A DNA stretch of 56,177 nucleotides from contig JAKSMX010000018.1 of assembly GCA_024400305.1 (NCBI GenBank), positions 1 to 56,177 on the forward strand, in the 5' to 3' direction. Shown piece after piece: positions 37,101 through 46,095 of this stretch. The notes beneath the pieces are model-generated. The model worked only from the letters and a program-made list of their open reading frames with translations, ran no database searches and had not been told where the DNA came from. The translations under genes and the position numbers were made by a program. Source of the stretch: Bacteroidales bacterium. Lineage in GTDB: Bacteria; Bacteroidota; Bacteroidia; Bacteroidales; F082. The first letter of the stretch is position 1, and each line of letters opens with the position of its first letter.

Positions 37101-38033
37101 ATCACAGGCGACGATGCTTGGCATGACCTCGAACTGAACCAGGCTGTCACCATCGACGCCTCACAGCACCTGTGGTTTGTCTTCAACGCCAACGGCATCG
37201 GTTACCCGATGTGCGGCTGCGACTATGTCGGCGACCCGAACAGCGACCTCCTGTCACTCGACGGCGCCACATGGGAGCATGCAGCAAGCGGCTACGCCCT
37301 CAACTATACATGGATGATCCGCGGCCTCGTCGAAGCCGGTTCAGGCCCGATACCAGGACCGAGCGGCTCTGAAATGACAGAGAACTCATGGGCTCTCTAC
37401 CTCGACGGCGAATTCATCGAATGCGTCAGCCTCGACCAGACAACATACGGAATGACAATGAATGATTCAGACGAACACGAGTTCACTGTCATCAAGGTTT
37501 TGTCAGGCTTCGACATGTCATGCCCGACAACTGTTGAGTTCGCGGCAGGCGGCGTCTCAATGCCAGCCAACCTCACAGCTGAAGACACAGAAGACGGCGT
37601 GCGCCTCACATGGGTCGGCTTCGCAGATACATATAAGGTGTATCGCGGCACATCAATGACCAACTTCGTCGAGATTGGCACGACAAACGACCTTACATAC
37701 CTCGACGGCTTCAACGGCGGCTCGTTCTACGGCGTCCGCGCTGTCACCGACTGCGGCGAGTCAGACATGGCAATCGTCAGCTACGACAACGTCGGCGAAC
37801 TCAACGCCAACGTCGCAATCTATCCTAACCCGACAAAGGGTGAACTCCACATCAACGCCCAGAGCATGACACAGATCACTGTCATCAACGCCCTCGGCCA
37901 GGTTGTTTACAACCAGAATGTGAACGCCGACGAAATGATCATCAACATGAGCCAGTTCGGTACAGGCATGTACATCGTGAACATCGTTACTGAAAACGGA
38001 ACAAGCACACAGCGCGTGAACGTTGTCAGATAA
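31113..38033 (+). CDS. Giant T9SS-secreted adhesin with cleaved-adhesin and DUF2436-like domains
   Basis: A 2306-residue surface protein. It has a signal peptide (ILFLMLAIFGSTNLLKA), then a beta domain repeated at about 25-200 and 559-735 (SDGTATDSYVPVYGLYTDAY type), Fn3-like and carboxypeptidase-regulatory-like modules. Cleaved adhesin domains of the gingipain/HagA type lie at about 915-1105 and 1548-1731 (GWTNIDNDGDGHMWYHS, FSFWACAQDxxYAAEH, IAIRHFNC), with a MAM-like one at 1181-1328. A DUF2436-like domain as in lysine-gingipain occupies about 1737-1885 (DDVWGDGSGYQMLLD, YDWCITNP). The C-terminus YPNPTKGELHINA .. VNVVR is a T9SS type A sorting domain. No protease domain is present. Binding to host matrix, haem or fibre is possible but not shown by the sequence. 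Confidence 0.92.
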   Translation: MSKKLILFLMLAIFGSTNLLKADEITIGDPTGTTTNPYYPVYSLYNYSFTQQIYTAEEIGMAGTINSFTMWLKNTSSNPRSVQIYMKNVSKAAFGSLTDWVPMSAADLVATGTINNGVSTPEAVTFTLATPFEYDGESNLVICFADVTGAWASGAAGVTFGSSSDPVRTLYIYRDASAFDIANPGTANNGDTYRNVVMLDITPAGGSIVVTPEILNVERPNNAWMEPACINLKNTNPEDMVVSTSFVTYPEKFDASTMLNNYELGYKEDVNVEIKPAAGATGTVEAVMGVTFNAQEKDMVLATVNADFYTAVQPDVVEFAKVIGMSATEAPSFATLHHNYNLPNAIEGGKDAVYKFTTTGYKQFNADITAGHFALYTAAQPKADNAIMEGASFTNVTLAAGTYYIVAEAANAFTLNVNITDFPPLADAPVLVSPANMAQEVSVTPTLQWTLPEGTVEYRVLVGTAYNLPAATSVAIDWTTELATSCTLPELYGATQYFWRVDARGADGTVMSSEKWGFTTTIAAPTHLEADDYTIFEGDNVQLEWKGGVSTGFEGEITVSDGTATDSYVPVYGLYTDAYLKCNIVYPAEMLAEMEGGEITSMKFYLSTPASAAWDPAHFVVYMMEVPGTTVSAFTEPENATIVYEGSLNGTGSEMVVTLDTPFEYEGGNLLVGVNNTVIGTYKSCSFYGTTVSGASVQGYSYSSLSAITPTQRNFIPKTTFVCGDAKGSVNDRSFLGFNLYDNDVKVNSSLITEKKYNVSGLTYNMDGHHFAVTAVHSEGESGYSNIANVKVSGNGYANGHVYDIDGVTPLEDITVMFNGQDEFGDDVEYTATTNASGYYYTELKAGNYIAKTVHPEFTSVAAETVITYATLTTTDFILHENYNPAGAVVAEEVNETMAKVSWSLGSMPGPGGNGDEFYFSFENDLEGWTNIDNDGDGHMWYHSSEASNHSTLAVTSHTGLGHVMGESYCNATWAALFPDDYMVTPEKYNIGGSSVFSFWACAQDVNYPAEHFGVAISTASNTSAADFTTIAEWTLTAKGDRTFRKAEAKDKVRGENTREGVWYNYVVDLSAYAGQQAWIAIRHFNCSDQFMMCVDDAEMSNAAGKGGRSLQYYTVYRQKAMEEGATTMIPEEERVKEVINPTCTDTAYVDFNWGNMETGVYQYGVQVTYAGNHNPSREMQTLIEEGFEGGAMPEGWTSDSWTVGTGTDSNVTTAANGSYNARCTIHSGTSYLITPVMDLSGAESGTLTFNVVNPNYYGDIDELGVYYRVAGGDWNELYYNVDEHATWTPVTVELSGFASDYQIGFRMLSHWGHGLGIDDVIVAAEISGADSPVTGIVWSNMLGKNMDMTLNLAVTASNMGDVRGAYVTMTNISEEYAGIVYEAELDSTGLYTFEGFRKGNYMVTVECPMYATFTEEAAFWGDQTYNVALAEDLAPVLNLAVSSTGWAHWTAPLGNVDHYQVMMNNVSQGETEMNGIQLDVTGLAENQTYTAKVAAVYATGMSTWETATFTYKACDNFDSGIENLNAFADCMDVTFSWGSGVPTPTPGEGDEFFEEFETGATPAGWSTIDADGDGFNWQPASVLMAGYLIPAHGGADCFSSQSYDASYGALTPDNYLVSPKVKITTGSEFSFWACAQDPDYAAEHYGVAISTTTATAGAFTTIAEWTMTAKETAGAGAYMSRDGKGTREGNWYQKTVDLSSYAGQEVYIAIRHFNCTDMFYINVDDARLQISGAPVPPPTGDVTIVLNADDVWGDGSGYQMLLDNTHSLYGTTIPTTGALSMNCSGNEAIYAQFSHKIPVNADGNCSTQNMVCGNSVSLTIPAGTYDWCITNPTPGDRIWIASANGTIGGRYDDYTFEGGKTYTFHIYLGGNGNDATDLTISGGKSAQPKMAVESNDCKNISDVVVINGNRDDYLQYCTETYSGAVGTGGGQVWWANAYTPAQLTAHNGKKITKVGQWVSAPDMYGNIYDGTYNVEVYVGGSTSAPGTLVASASQYITGDDAWHDLELNQAVTIDASQHLWFVFNANGIGYPMCGCDYVGDPNSDLLSLDGATWEHAASGYALNYTWMIRGLVEAGSGPIPGPSGSEMTENSWALYLDGEFIECVSLDQTTYGMTMNDSDEHEFTVIKVLSGFDMSCPTTVEFAAGGVSMPANLTAEDTEDGVRLTWVGFADTYKVYRGTSMTNFVEIGTTNDLTYLDGFNGGSFYGVRAVTDCGESDMAIVSYDNVGELNANVAIYPNPTKGELHINAQSMTQITVINALGQVVYNQNVNADEMIINMSQFGTGMYIVNIVTENGTSTQRVNVVR

Positions 38034-38046
38034 AGAACAATTATAA

Positions 38047-38080
38047 TAAGGAACGTCACCGCAACAGGTGACGCTCCTTA
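38047..38080 (+). terminator. Hairpin between the two giant adhesin genes
   Basis: TAAGGA-A-CGTCACC pairs with GGTGACG-C-TCCTTA around loop GCAACA, 14 bp with one mismatch. No T run follows, so it may be an RNA-processing or attenuating hairpin between cotranscribed genes and not a full stop. Confidence 0.65.
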
Positions 38081-38133
38081 CTAAATGTTGAAAATAAGAT
38101 AATTAACATATTTATTAACGAAATTTTTCGAAC

Positions 38134-41100
38134 ATGAAAAAGTTTTTAACAATCTTGCTGCTTCTGGCGACAATGTTCCCATTCGCAGCTAAAGCGGATC
38201 AGCTGACCGTAAATGATGGAACGGCAACTAACCAGTACATCCCGATTTATGGTTATTATGCTGACATGTCTTCTTATGCGGAGGTTCAATTCATCATTCC
38301 AAAAGAAGGATTGACATCCATGACGAACACTGTCATCTCAGGTCTTACATTCTATGCAAACTACAACCAAAACTTTGGAAATGCCAAATGGAATGTTTAC
38401 ATTGAGGAAACAAGCTACACCACATTGTCATCTTTTGTCAGTCACGCCGGCAGCACTCCTGCGTACAGCGGAAATATGGCAATAGCTTCAAATCAGCTTG
38501 TAATAACTTTCGACAACCAATACTCGTACGGCGGTGAAAATTTGTTGATCAGCTTTACCAAGACACAGTCAGGTACGTGTTCTCCAAGCAGCACCAATAA
38601 ATTCTACGGAGTAACAGCACCAAACGGCGCATCAGCATACGGAGCTACTTCTTTTACCAAAGCCTCTTTCCTTCCCAAGGTGACATTCGACTACTACGTC
38701 CCGTCACTCGAGGTCACTCCTACAGACCTCGGCGTTCGCCCGAACGGCGCATGGATGGAGCCTTTGACAGTTGAAGTCGGAGGCGGTGTCTATAACGTCG
38801 CAGGCATGGAGATTGACAACGACTACTTCACATTCGACGGCCCGACAGCACCTTTCACAACACCTGCAAGCTTCACAGTCACAACAGGCAGCGCGGCATC
38901 AGGTTTGGTCAATGGAACACTCACTTTCATGTACAACAATGGCAAGGCTTTGAAACAGTTCACCATGACAGCGACAGCCTATGACCCGACAGCGGGCGAC
39001 GTCGTGGAGAGAGCCACAGTCGTTTCAAATCCTGTCAATTACACAAACACGCCAGACGGCATCTATCACAACTACAACCTCCCCGGTGAGGCTTCAGACG
39101 GTGCCGACGCTGTCTATAAACTCACATTCGCAAGCGATGTCATGCTCGACGCAAACGTCGGCGCAGCAGCAAACGGCAAGGTCGCCCTCTATGCAGAGGA
39201 CTTCAACGGCGAGGCCGGCCCGATGGCAACAAACAATTATGTATATAACGGCCCGCAGGTTGAACCGGGTTTTGGAGACAACGCCTTCTTCGACTTTGAA
39301 ACCGGTTTCCAAGGCTGGACATCACTCGACGCTGACGGCGACGGCTACGGCTGGAAACAGGCATCAACAGTATTGTCGGGTGTCCCAGGCCATAACGGTT
39401 CGGCAGACTTCGTGCTCTCACAGTCATACGACAACAATTACGGTCCGTTGCAACCGAACAACTACCTTGTTTCACCGCAGCAGTATGTGATTGGCGGTTC
39501 ATCGGTGTTCTCAATCTGGGCATGTGGTCAGGATGCAAGCTACGCAGCCGAACACTTCGGTGTCGCCATCTCTGAAGGCGGCACAAGTGCGGCAGACTTT
39601 GTGACGGTGGCAGAATGGACTATCGGACAGAGGACAGCCAAGGGCAACGACAAGGTGCGCGGCGGTTCACGTGACCAGTCAACATGGAAGCAATACACAG
39701 CTGACCTCAGCGCATACGCAGGCAAGAGCGTGTGGATTGCAATCCGCCACTTCAACTGCACAGACCAGTACTTCCTCGACGTTGACGACGTTGAACTCTC
39801 AACAGGTTCGAAGGGTGAAATCGCACGCAGCGGCAGCTCAACGCTCACATACGATTTCGAAGACGGCACACTCCAGGGCTGGACAGCAATCGACGCTAAC
39901 AACGACGGCTACAACTGGTTCGCTTCATCAAGCTACAGTTCAAACAGCGGTTCATACGCTGCTGTCTCTGAATCGTACAGAGGTGGCATCAGACCTGACA
40001 ACTACCTCGTTTCTCCACAGGTCACTCTGGGCGAAGGTGCAAGCATCAGCTTCTATGAAGCATCATTTTATGCTTACGAAGAGCCTATCTATCTCATGGT
40101 CTCAACAACCGGAACCAATCCTTCAGACTTCACTTCAATCCAGAACTGGACCTTCTCCAATAGTCATGAATTAGGTTTTGAACAACAGACCGTTGACCTG
40201 AGTGCCTACGCTGGCCAGCAAGTCTATCTTGCTTTCCGTCACTATGGTTCATACGATCAATATAATATACTCATTGACGACATCACCATCGACCTTGGCG
40301 GTTCAGAACCAGAGCCAGGTGCAGGCATGTATGTCCCGGCAGGTACATACTACCTCGTGGCACAGGCTACAGAGCCGTTCACGACACACATCAACGCCAC
40401 AGCCGCCCCGGCTCCTGAACAGGTGGTTTACATCAACCCGACAGACGGCATGACAGGTGTTGAAATCCCTTCCGCTGCAAGCTGGAAGCTCGGCGACTAC
40501 ACCACAGAGATGCAGGTCGTTCTCGGTTCGCAGTTCCCTCCGCAGGATGTTTTGATCGATTGGACAAGCAGCCTCGTCGAGTCAGTGATGCTCAACAACC
40601 TTCTCCCGAACACCACATATTTCATGCAGGTGAACGAGCGCAACGGCAGCGGCATGACAATGGGTGAGGTCATCGGTTTCACAACAGCATTCGAGAAGCC
40701 TGTTGTCGAAGTCGAGACACCATACCTCTATCCGGGTGACGCAGCAATGCTTTCATGGGAGATTGACCGTTCATTCCGCGGCTACAACGTCTATGTTGAC
40801 GGCGAGAGATGGAACGAAGAACTCGTTGTTGAAGACGAATACGCAGTTGAAGGCCTCGCCTACGGCTCACACACAATCAATGTGACAGCAGTGTATGACG
40901 AAGGCGAATCAGCATACAGCAACAACATCCTCGTGAACATGACAGGTTACGGCCACGTTGCAGGTACAGTGTTCGAGCAGGACGGCACGACACCAATCGA
41001 AGGCGCAGCCGTTAAGTTCATCGGAACAGACGCATTCGGCTTCGACCAGACATTCACATTCACCACGGCAGCCAACGGCACATTCGCAGGCGACATCTAT

Positions 41101-44100
41101 GAAGGCTCATACGATTCACAGGCCGAACTCGAAGGCTATCAGGTGACACCTGGCAACCATGTCAATATGGCATACGACCAGACAGTTTCAGGTCTTGTTT
41201 ACAACATGACAGAAGAATACCTCGCACTCGGCCAGGTCAATTCAGAGATTACAGCCGACAACAAGGCCAATGTGTGGTGGAGCTGGGCCCCGGCCACAAT
41301 GATAGAAGACTTCGAGCACGACGGTGAGATGCCGGAAGGCTGGAACCAGGTCGGTTCATACGGCTGGGAGATCACAACAAACAGCCCGTACGAAGGCACA
41401 TACTGCATGAAGAGCAGCAACGCAGGTATCGCAAGCTCAACAGGCGCAATTGAAGTGACAGTTGAAGTCCCTTACGAGGCGAAGATGTCATTCTATGTGA
41501 AGCCATCATCAGAGAGCAACTACGACAAGTTCTTCTTCTACATCGACGGTGTCGAGAAGTTCAACACATCAGGCGCAGGCAGCTGGACGAAGAAGGAATA
41601 CACAGTCGCGGCTGGCACACACACATACAAGTGGGCTTACACGAAGGACAGCTCGGTGAACAGCAACGACGACTGCATCTATGTTGACTATGTGACATTG
41701 TTCGAGAAGACAGAACCTACACCACCGGTCATCGGCGGCACGACATACGAGTTTGAAAACACCATGGAAGGCTGGACATCGCTCGACGCTGACGGCGACG
41801 GCTTCGGCTGGATGCTCGCATCACAGTTGGGAATCACAAGCCTCGGTCATGACGGCTCGGCAGACTTCGTCTATTCACAGTCATACGACAACACATACGG
41901 TGTCCTCTATCCTGACAACTACTTGGTCAGCCCGAGCAAGCTCGCTTGCCAGGCAGGCGCACAGGTGAAACTCTGGGCTTGCGGCCAGGATGCCAACTAC
42001 GCAGCCGAACACTTCGGTGTCGCAGTCTCGACAGGCGGCGCAACAGCGGCAGAGTTCGCGACAATCGCTGAATGGACAATCGGTTCAAAGGGCGGCAGAG
42101 CATTCAAGTCAGCCGACAACAAGGCGGCGGTCCGCGGCACACGCGACCAGAGCGAATGGACGGAATACACAGTTGACCTCAGCGCATACGCAGGCCAGGA
42201 AGTCTGGGTCGCTATCCGTCACTTCAACATTTCAGACATGTACTTCCTCGATGTCGATGACATCACACTCGCAACAGGCGGTTCAAAGATGGAGACAGCC
42301 GACAACCGTTCATTCGCGAGCTTCAATGTCTATCGCAAGAACGTCCTCGCAGACGAATACTCGAAGATTACCTCGACAGCCGACACGACATACGTTGACG
42401 CACAGTGGTCAACATTGCCGGCCAGTGTCTATCAGTATGGCGTTTCAGCAACATACGCAGGCAACAGAGGCGACAGAAGCGTTCTCACAGTGAACGACGG
42501 AACAGACTACGACCAGTACATCCCTGTCTTCGGTTGGTGCAACGACGGCGTGCAGGAGAACCAGTTCATCATCCCGGCATCACAGATCGCCGCAATGAAC
42601 GGCTCGAACATCACAAGCATGACATTCTACCTCACAGCAGCAGCAAGTAACTCATGGGACAATGAGTGGAACATCACACTCATGGAGACATCAGCCACAA
42701 CATTGTCAGAAGTGATGAATGTCACAGCAGGCACAACAGTAACTACAACAATACTTGACCCGACAAGCGCACAGATCACAATCACATTCGACACACCGTT
42801 CGCATACCACGGCAGCAACCTGCTTGTTGATTTTGAAAGCTTGTACGAAGGCGGATATACACAAACATACTTCTATGGTGTCGAGACAACAAGTAACACA
42901 TCAATCTTGTACTACTATGATGCATGGCAAGGAATGTGGATAACAGATCCGCAGCACTTCCTGCCGAAAGTGACATTCGCATACGAAGGCGGCGCCCCGG
43001 CACCGACAGGCGACGGCGAGTCAGAAATCGTCTGGGCAGATCCAATGGATAAGGACATGGTCGCCACAGTCGAGGTCTCGGCAGTCACCAACAACGGCCA
43101 GAGCGCAGCAGGTACAGTGGTCAGATTCGAGAACATGATTGAGAACCTCAGCTATGAGGCCACACTCGATGAGACAGGCTTCGTTTCATTCGACGGCTTC
43201 CGCAAGGGTTACTACACAATGTCGGTCGAACTCCCTGGCTACGCAGCCAACATGGGCGGCGAAGTCGAGATCTTCGAAGACAAGACATACAACGTCACAT
43301 TGACAGAAGTCATCGCCCCGGCAGAAGGCCTCTTCGCATCAGCGACAGGCTGGGTGATGTGGGACAACATCGGCGGTGACATCCCGACACCTCCGACACC
43401 AGGTGAAGGCGACGAGTTCACGGAAGGCTTCGAGAGCGGTTCAATCCCGACAGGCTGGACAACAATCGACGCTGACGGCGACGGTCACAACTGGACACCG
43501 GCATCAGTGCTGATGGCAGGTTACACCATCCCGTCCCACGGCGGTGCAGACTGCATCACATCACAGAGCTACGATGGCGATTACGGCATGGCTCTCACAC
43601 CTGACAACTACCTCGTGTCACCTAAGGTGAAGATCACCACAGGTTCAGAGTTCAGCTTCTGGGCATGCGCTCAGGATCCGGACTATGCATCAGAACACTA
43701 CGGTGTCGCCATCTCAACGACGACAGCCACAGCAGGTGCATTCACAACAATCGCCGAATGGACAATGACAGCCAAGGAAACAGCAGGCGCAGGCGCTTAC
43801 ATGTCGAGAGACGGCAAGGGCACACGCGAAGGCACATGGTATCAGAAGACCGTTGACCTCAGCGACTACGCAGGTCAGGAAGTCTATATCGCAATCCGCC
43901 ACTTCAACTGCACAGACATGTTCTACATCAACGTTGACGACGCAGAACTTGCAATCAACAGCAAGGGCGACCGCGCAGCTCTCCACAGCATCGTCATGCT
44001 TGACGGCGTCGTCGCAGGTCAGGCAACAGGCAACTGGTTCCAGCTCGACACCGACAACCTCGTCGAAGGTCAGGAATATGAAGTCTCAGTCGCTTCAGTC

Positions 44101-46041
44101 TATGCATCAGGCATGAGCGAATGGAGAACAACGACATTCACATACTATTCATGCGAAAACTTCAAGCCGGGCGTGAAGAACCTCGCTGGTGAAGTTCAGG
44201 GCGTGAACGACGTGAAACTCACATGGACGCTTCCTGGTGGCGGCGGTTCAGGCGACGAGTTCTCATTCTCATTCGACAACGACCTCGAAGGCTGGACAAA
44301 CATCGACGCTGACGGCGACGGCCACATGTGGTACCACAGCAACGAAGCTGCCAACCACAGCACATTGGCAGTCACATCACACAGCGGCGCAGGCCACGTG
44401 ATGGGCGAGTCATACTGCAACGCAACATGGGCAGCTCTCACACCTAACGACTTCTTCGTGACACCACAGCAGTACAACATCGGCGCAAGCTCAATGCTCA
44501 GCTTCTGGGCATGCGCACAGGATGCAAGCTACGCAGCCGAGCACTTCGGTGTCGCCATCTCAACAAGCGGCAACACAAGCGCTTCAGACTTCACGACAAT
44601 CGCCGAGTGGACATTGACAGCCAAGACAGGCTTCAAGGGACCACGCGCAACAGACGGTTCACGTGAAGGTTCATGGTATCAATACACATGCGACCTCAGC
44701 GAGTACGCAGGTCAGGCAGCATGGATCGCAATCCGCCACTTCAACTGTTCAGACCAGTTCATCATGTGCCTCGATGACATCTCAATGAGCAACGCTGACG
44801 GCAAGGCTAACCGCGATGACGAATACCTCCAGTACTGCACAGAGACTTATGACGGCGCAGTCGGCACAGGCGGCGGTCAGGTCTGGTGGGCAAACGCCTA
44901 CACACCAGCTCAGCTCGCAGACTACGACGGCAGAAGCATTACTAAGGTCGGACAGTGGGTCTCAGCTCCTGACATGTACGGCAACATCTACGACGGCACA
45001 TACAACGTCGAAGTCTATGTCGGCGGCAGCACCTCGGCACCTGGCACACTCGTCGCCTCGGCTTCACAGTACATCACAGGCGACGACGCTTGGCATGACC
45101 TCGAACTGAACCAGGCTGTCACCATCGACGCCACACAGCACCTGTGGTTTGTCTTCAACGCCAACAACATCGCTTACCCGATGTGCGGCAGCGCATATGT
45201 CGGCGATCCGAACTCTGACATCCTGTCACTCGACGGTATGGTATGGGAGCATGCAGCAAGTGGCTACGGCCTCAGCTACACATGGATGATCCGCGGCCTC
45301 GTCACAGGCGACGCTCCGATCGAAGGCGACTTCCTCGGCGCAATGATCTTCCGTGACGGCGAACTCATCACACCTGCTCCAGTGATGGCTAACCAGATGG
45401 TTGATGCAAACGTCGCAGAAGGCGAACACGAATACATGGCAAGACTCGCATTCGGCAACGCAGAATACGGCGTCCTCGACACAATGTGGTACGCAATGTC
45501 ATGCCCGGTCTTCGCAACAGTCAATGTCGAAGTCGAATGCACACCGGTCTCTGAACTCGATGCAACAGAAGTTGACAACGCAGACGGCACATACGGTGTC
45601 AACCTCGAATGGATCTGCACAGGCGCTGACATCCAGGGCTACAAGGTCTATCGCAACAACTCATACATCGGCATGACAACAACAATGTCATACTATGACG
45701 ACCGCACCAACAACCCAGGTAATTACACCTACGGCGTGGTTGCAGTCTATGACTACTGCGAATCAGACATGGTGACAACAACAGTCAGTGTTGATGCAGT
45801 TGGTGAGAACGAAGTCATCGAAGGCATCTATCCTAACCCGACAAAGGGCATCTTGAACATCAACGCTACAGCGATGCAGCAGATCACAGTTGTCAACGCC
45901 CTCGGTCAGGTTGTCATGAACGTTGAAGTCAGCGGTGATCAGACAACAATCGACATGAGCGGTTTCGAGGCTGGTGTCTATATGGTCACAGTCACAACAG
46001 AAAACGGCTCAAGCGTGAAACGCATCAGCGTTATCAAATAA
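38134..46041 (+). CDS. Giant T9SS-secreted adhesin, paralogue of the preceding gene
   Basis: A 2635-residue surface protein built from the same modules. After the signal peptide (FLTILLLLATMFPFAAKA), SDGT/NDGT-type beta domains lie at about 23-185 and 1450-1615. Cleaved adhesin domains lie near 385-556, 573-725, 1205-1383, 1763-1940 and 2041-2223, with a MAM-like module near 1056-1193. A GGGQVWWANAYTPAQL domain at 2229-2393 is nearly the same as in the upstream paralogue. The end YPNPTKGILNINA .. KRISVIK is a T9SS type A sorting domain. The DUF2436-like domain of the first protein is absent. Each adhesin domain carries a DADGDG acidic loop suited to calcium binding. It is 100 bases downstream of its paralogue, probably in one transcript. 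Confidence 0.92.
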   Translation: MKKFLTILLLLATMFPFAAKADQLTVNDGTATNQYIPIYGYYADMSSYAEVQFIIPKEGLTSMTNTVISGLTFYANYNQNFGNAKWNVYIEETSYTTLSSFVSHAGSTPAYSGNMAIASNQLVITFDNQYSYGGENLLISFTKTQSGTCSPSSTNKFYGVTAPNGASAYGATSFTKASFLPKVTFDYYVPSLEVTPTDLGVRPNGAWMEPLTVEVGGGVYNVAGMEIDNDYFTFDGPTAPFTTPASFTVTTGSAASGLVNGTLTFMYNNGKALKQFTMTATAYDPTAGDVVERATVVSNPVNYTNTPDGIYHNYNLPGEASDGADAVYKLTFASDVMLDANVGAAANGKVALYAEDFNGEAGPMATNNYVYNGPQVEPGFGDNAFFDFETGFQGWTSLDADGDGYGWKQASTVLSGVPGHNGSADFVLSQSYDNNYGPLQPNNYLVSPQQYVIGGSSVFSIWACGQDASYAAEHFGVAISEGGTSAADFVTVAEWTIGQRTAKGNDKVRGGSRDQSTWKQYTADLSAYAGKSVWIAIRHFNCTDQYFLDVDDVELSTGSKGEIARSGSSTLTYDFEDGTLQGWTAIDANNDGYNWFASSSYSSNSGSYAAVSESYRGGIRPDNYLVSPQVTLGEGASISFYEASFYAYEEPIYLMVSTTGTNPSDFTSIQNWTFSNSHELGFEQQTVDLSAYAGQQVYLAFRHYGSYDQYNILIDDITIDLGGSEPEPGAGMYVPAGTYYLVAQATEPFTTHINATAAPAPEQVVYINPTDGMTGVEIPSAASWKLGDYTTEMQVVLGSQFPPQDVLIDWTSSLVESVMLNNLLPNTTYFMQVNERNGSGMTMGEVIGFTTAFEKPVVEVETPYLYPGDAAMLSWEIDRSFRGYNVYVDGERWNEELVVEDEYAVEGLAYGSHTINVTAVYDEGESAYSNNILVNMTGYGHVAGTVFEQDGTTPIEGAAVKFIGTDAFGFDQTFTFTTAANGTFAGDIYEGSYDSQAELEGYQVTPGNHVNMAYDQTVSGLVYNMTEEYLALGQVNSEITADNKANVWWSWAPATMIEDFEHDGEMPEGWNQVGSYGWEITTNSPYEGTYCMKSSNAGIASSTGAIEVTVEVPYEAKMSFYVKPSSESNYDKFFFYIDGVEKFNTSGAGSWTKKEYTVAAGTHTYKWAYTKDSSVNSNDDCIYVDYVTLFEKTEPTPPVIGGTTYEFENTMEGWTSLDADGDGFGWMLASQLGITSLGHDGSADFVYSQSYDNTYGVLYPDNYLVSPSKLACQAGAQVKLWACGQDANYAAEHFGVAVSTGGATAAEFATIAEWTIGSKGGRAFKSADNKAAVRGTRDQSEWTEYTVDLSAYAGQEVWVAIRHFNISDMYFLDVDDITLATGGSKMETADNRSFASFNVYRKNVLADEYSKITSTADTTYVDAQWSTLPASVYQYGVSATYAGNRGDRSVLTVNDGTDYDQYIPVFGWCNDGVQENQFIIPASQIAAMNGSNITSMTFYLTAAASNSWDNEWNITLMETSATTLSEVMNVTAGTTVTTTILDPTSAQITITFDTPFAYHGSNLLVDFESLYEGGYTQTYFYGVETTSNTSILYYYDAWQGMWITDPQHFLPKVTFAYEGGAPAPTGDGESEIVWADPMDKDMVATVEVSAVTNNGQSAAGTVVRFENMIENLSYEATLDETGFVSFDGFRKGYYTMSVELPGYAANMGGEVEIFEDKTYNVTLTEVIAPAEGLFASATGWVMWDNIGGDIPTPPTPGEGDEFTEGFESGSIPTGWTTIDADGDGHNWTPASVLMAGYTIPSHGGADCITSQSYDGDYGMALTPDNYLVSPKVKITTGSEFSFWACAQDPDYASEHYGVAISTTTATAGAFTTIAEWTMTAKETAGAGAYMSRDGKGTREGTWYQKTVDLSDYAGQEVYIAIRHFNCTDMFYINVDDAELAINSKGDRAALHSIVMLDGVVAGQATGNWFQLDTDNLVEGQEYEVSVASVYASGMSEWRTTTFTYYSCENFKPGVKNLAGEVQGVNDVKLTWTLPGGGGSGDEFSFSFDNDLEGWTNIDADGDGHMWYHSNEAANHSTLAVTSHSGAGHVMGESYCNATWAALTPNDFFVTPQQYNIGASSMLSFWACAQDASYAAEHFGVAISTSGNTSASDFTTIAEWTLTAKTGFKGPRATDGSREGSWYQYTCDLSEYAGQAAWIAIRHFNCSDQFIMCLDDISMSNADGKANRDDEYLQYCTETYDGAVGTGGGQVWWANAYTPAQLADYDGRSITKVGQWVSAPDMYGNIYDGTYNVEVYVGGSTSAPGTLVASASQYITGDDAWHDLELNQAVTIDATQHLWFVFNANNIAYPMCGSAYVGDPNSDILSLDGMVWEHAASGYGLSYTWMIRGLVTGDAPIEGDFLGAMIFRDGELITPAPVMANQMVDANVAEGEHEYMARLAFGNAEYGVLDTMWYAMSCPVFATVNVEVECTPVSELDATEVDNADGTYGVNLEWICTGADIQGYKVYRNNSYIGMTTTMSYYDDRTNNPGNYTYGVVAVYDYCESDMVTTTVSVDAVGENEVIEGIYPNPTKGILNINATAMQQITVVNALGQVVMNVEVSGDQTTIDMSGFEAGVYMVTVTTENGSSVKRISVIK

Positions 46042-46061
46042 ATGACGATTAACGTCAGATG

Positions 46062-46093
46062 AAAAAAGCGTCCCCTACGGAGGACGCTTTTTT
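46062..46093 (+). terminator. Strong intrinsic terminator after the adhesin genes
   Basis: Stem AAAAAAGCGTCC / GGACGCTTTTTT around loop CCTACGGA, followed by further T residues. A smaller TGACG-ATTAA-CGTCA hairpin precedes it at 46043-46057. Confidence 0.9.
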
Positions 46094-46095
46094 TT

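Noticed and set aside
38981-40174. Ser/Thr/Gln-rich open frames in the +1 frame of the giant adhesin gene
   Set aside because: They are frame shadows created by ACA/TCA codon bias, not separate proteins.
31113-46041. Full gingipain (adhesin plus C25 protease)
   Set aside because: No catalytic His/Cys region of a C25 peptidase is present in either protein; only adhesin-type domains are seen.
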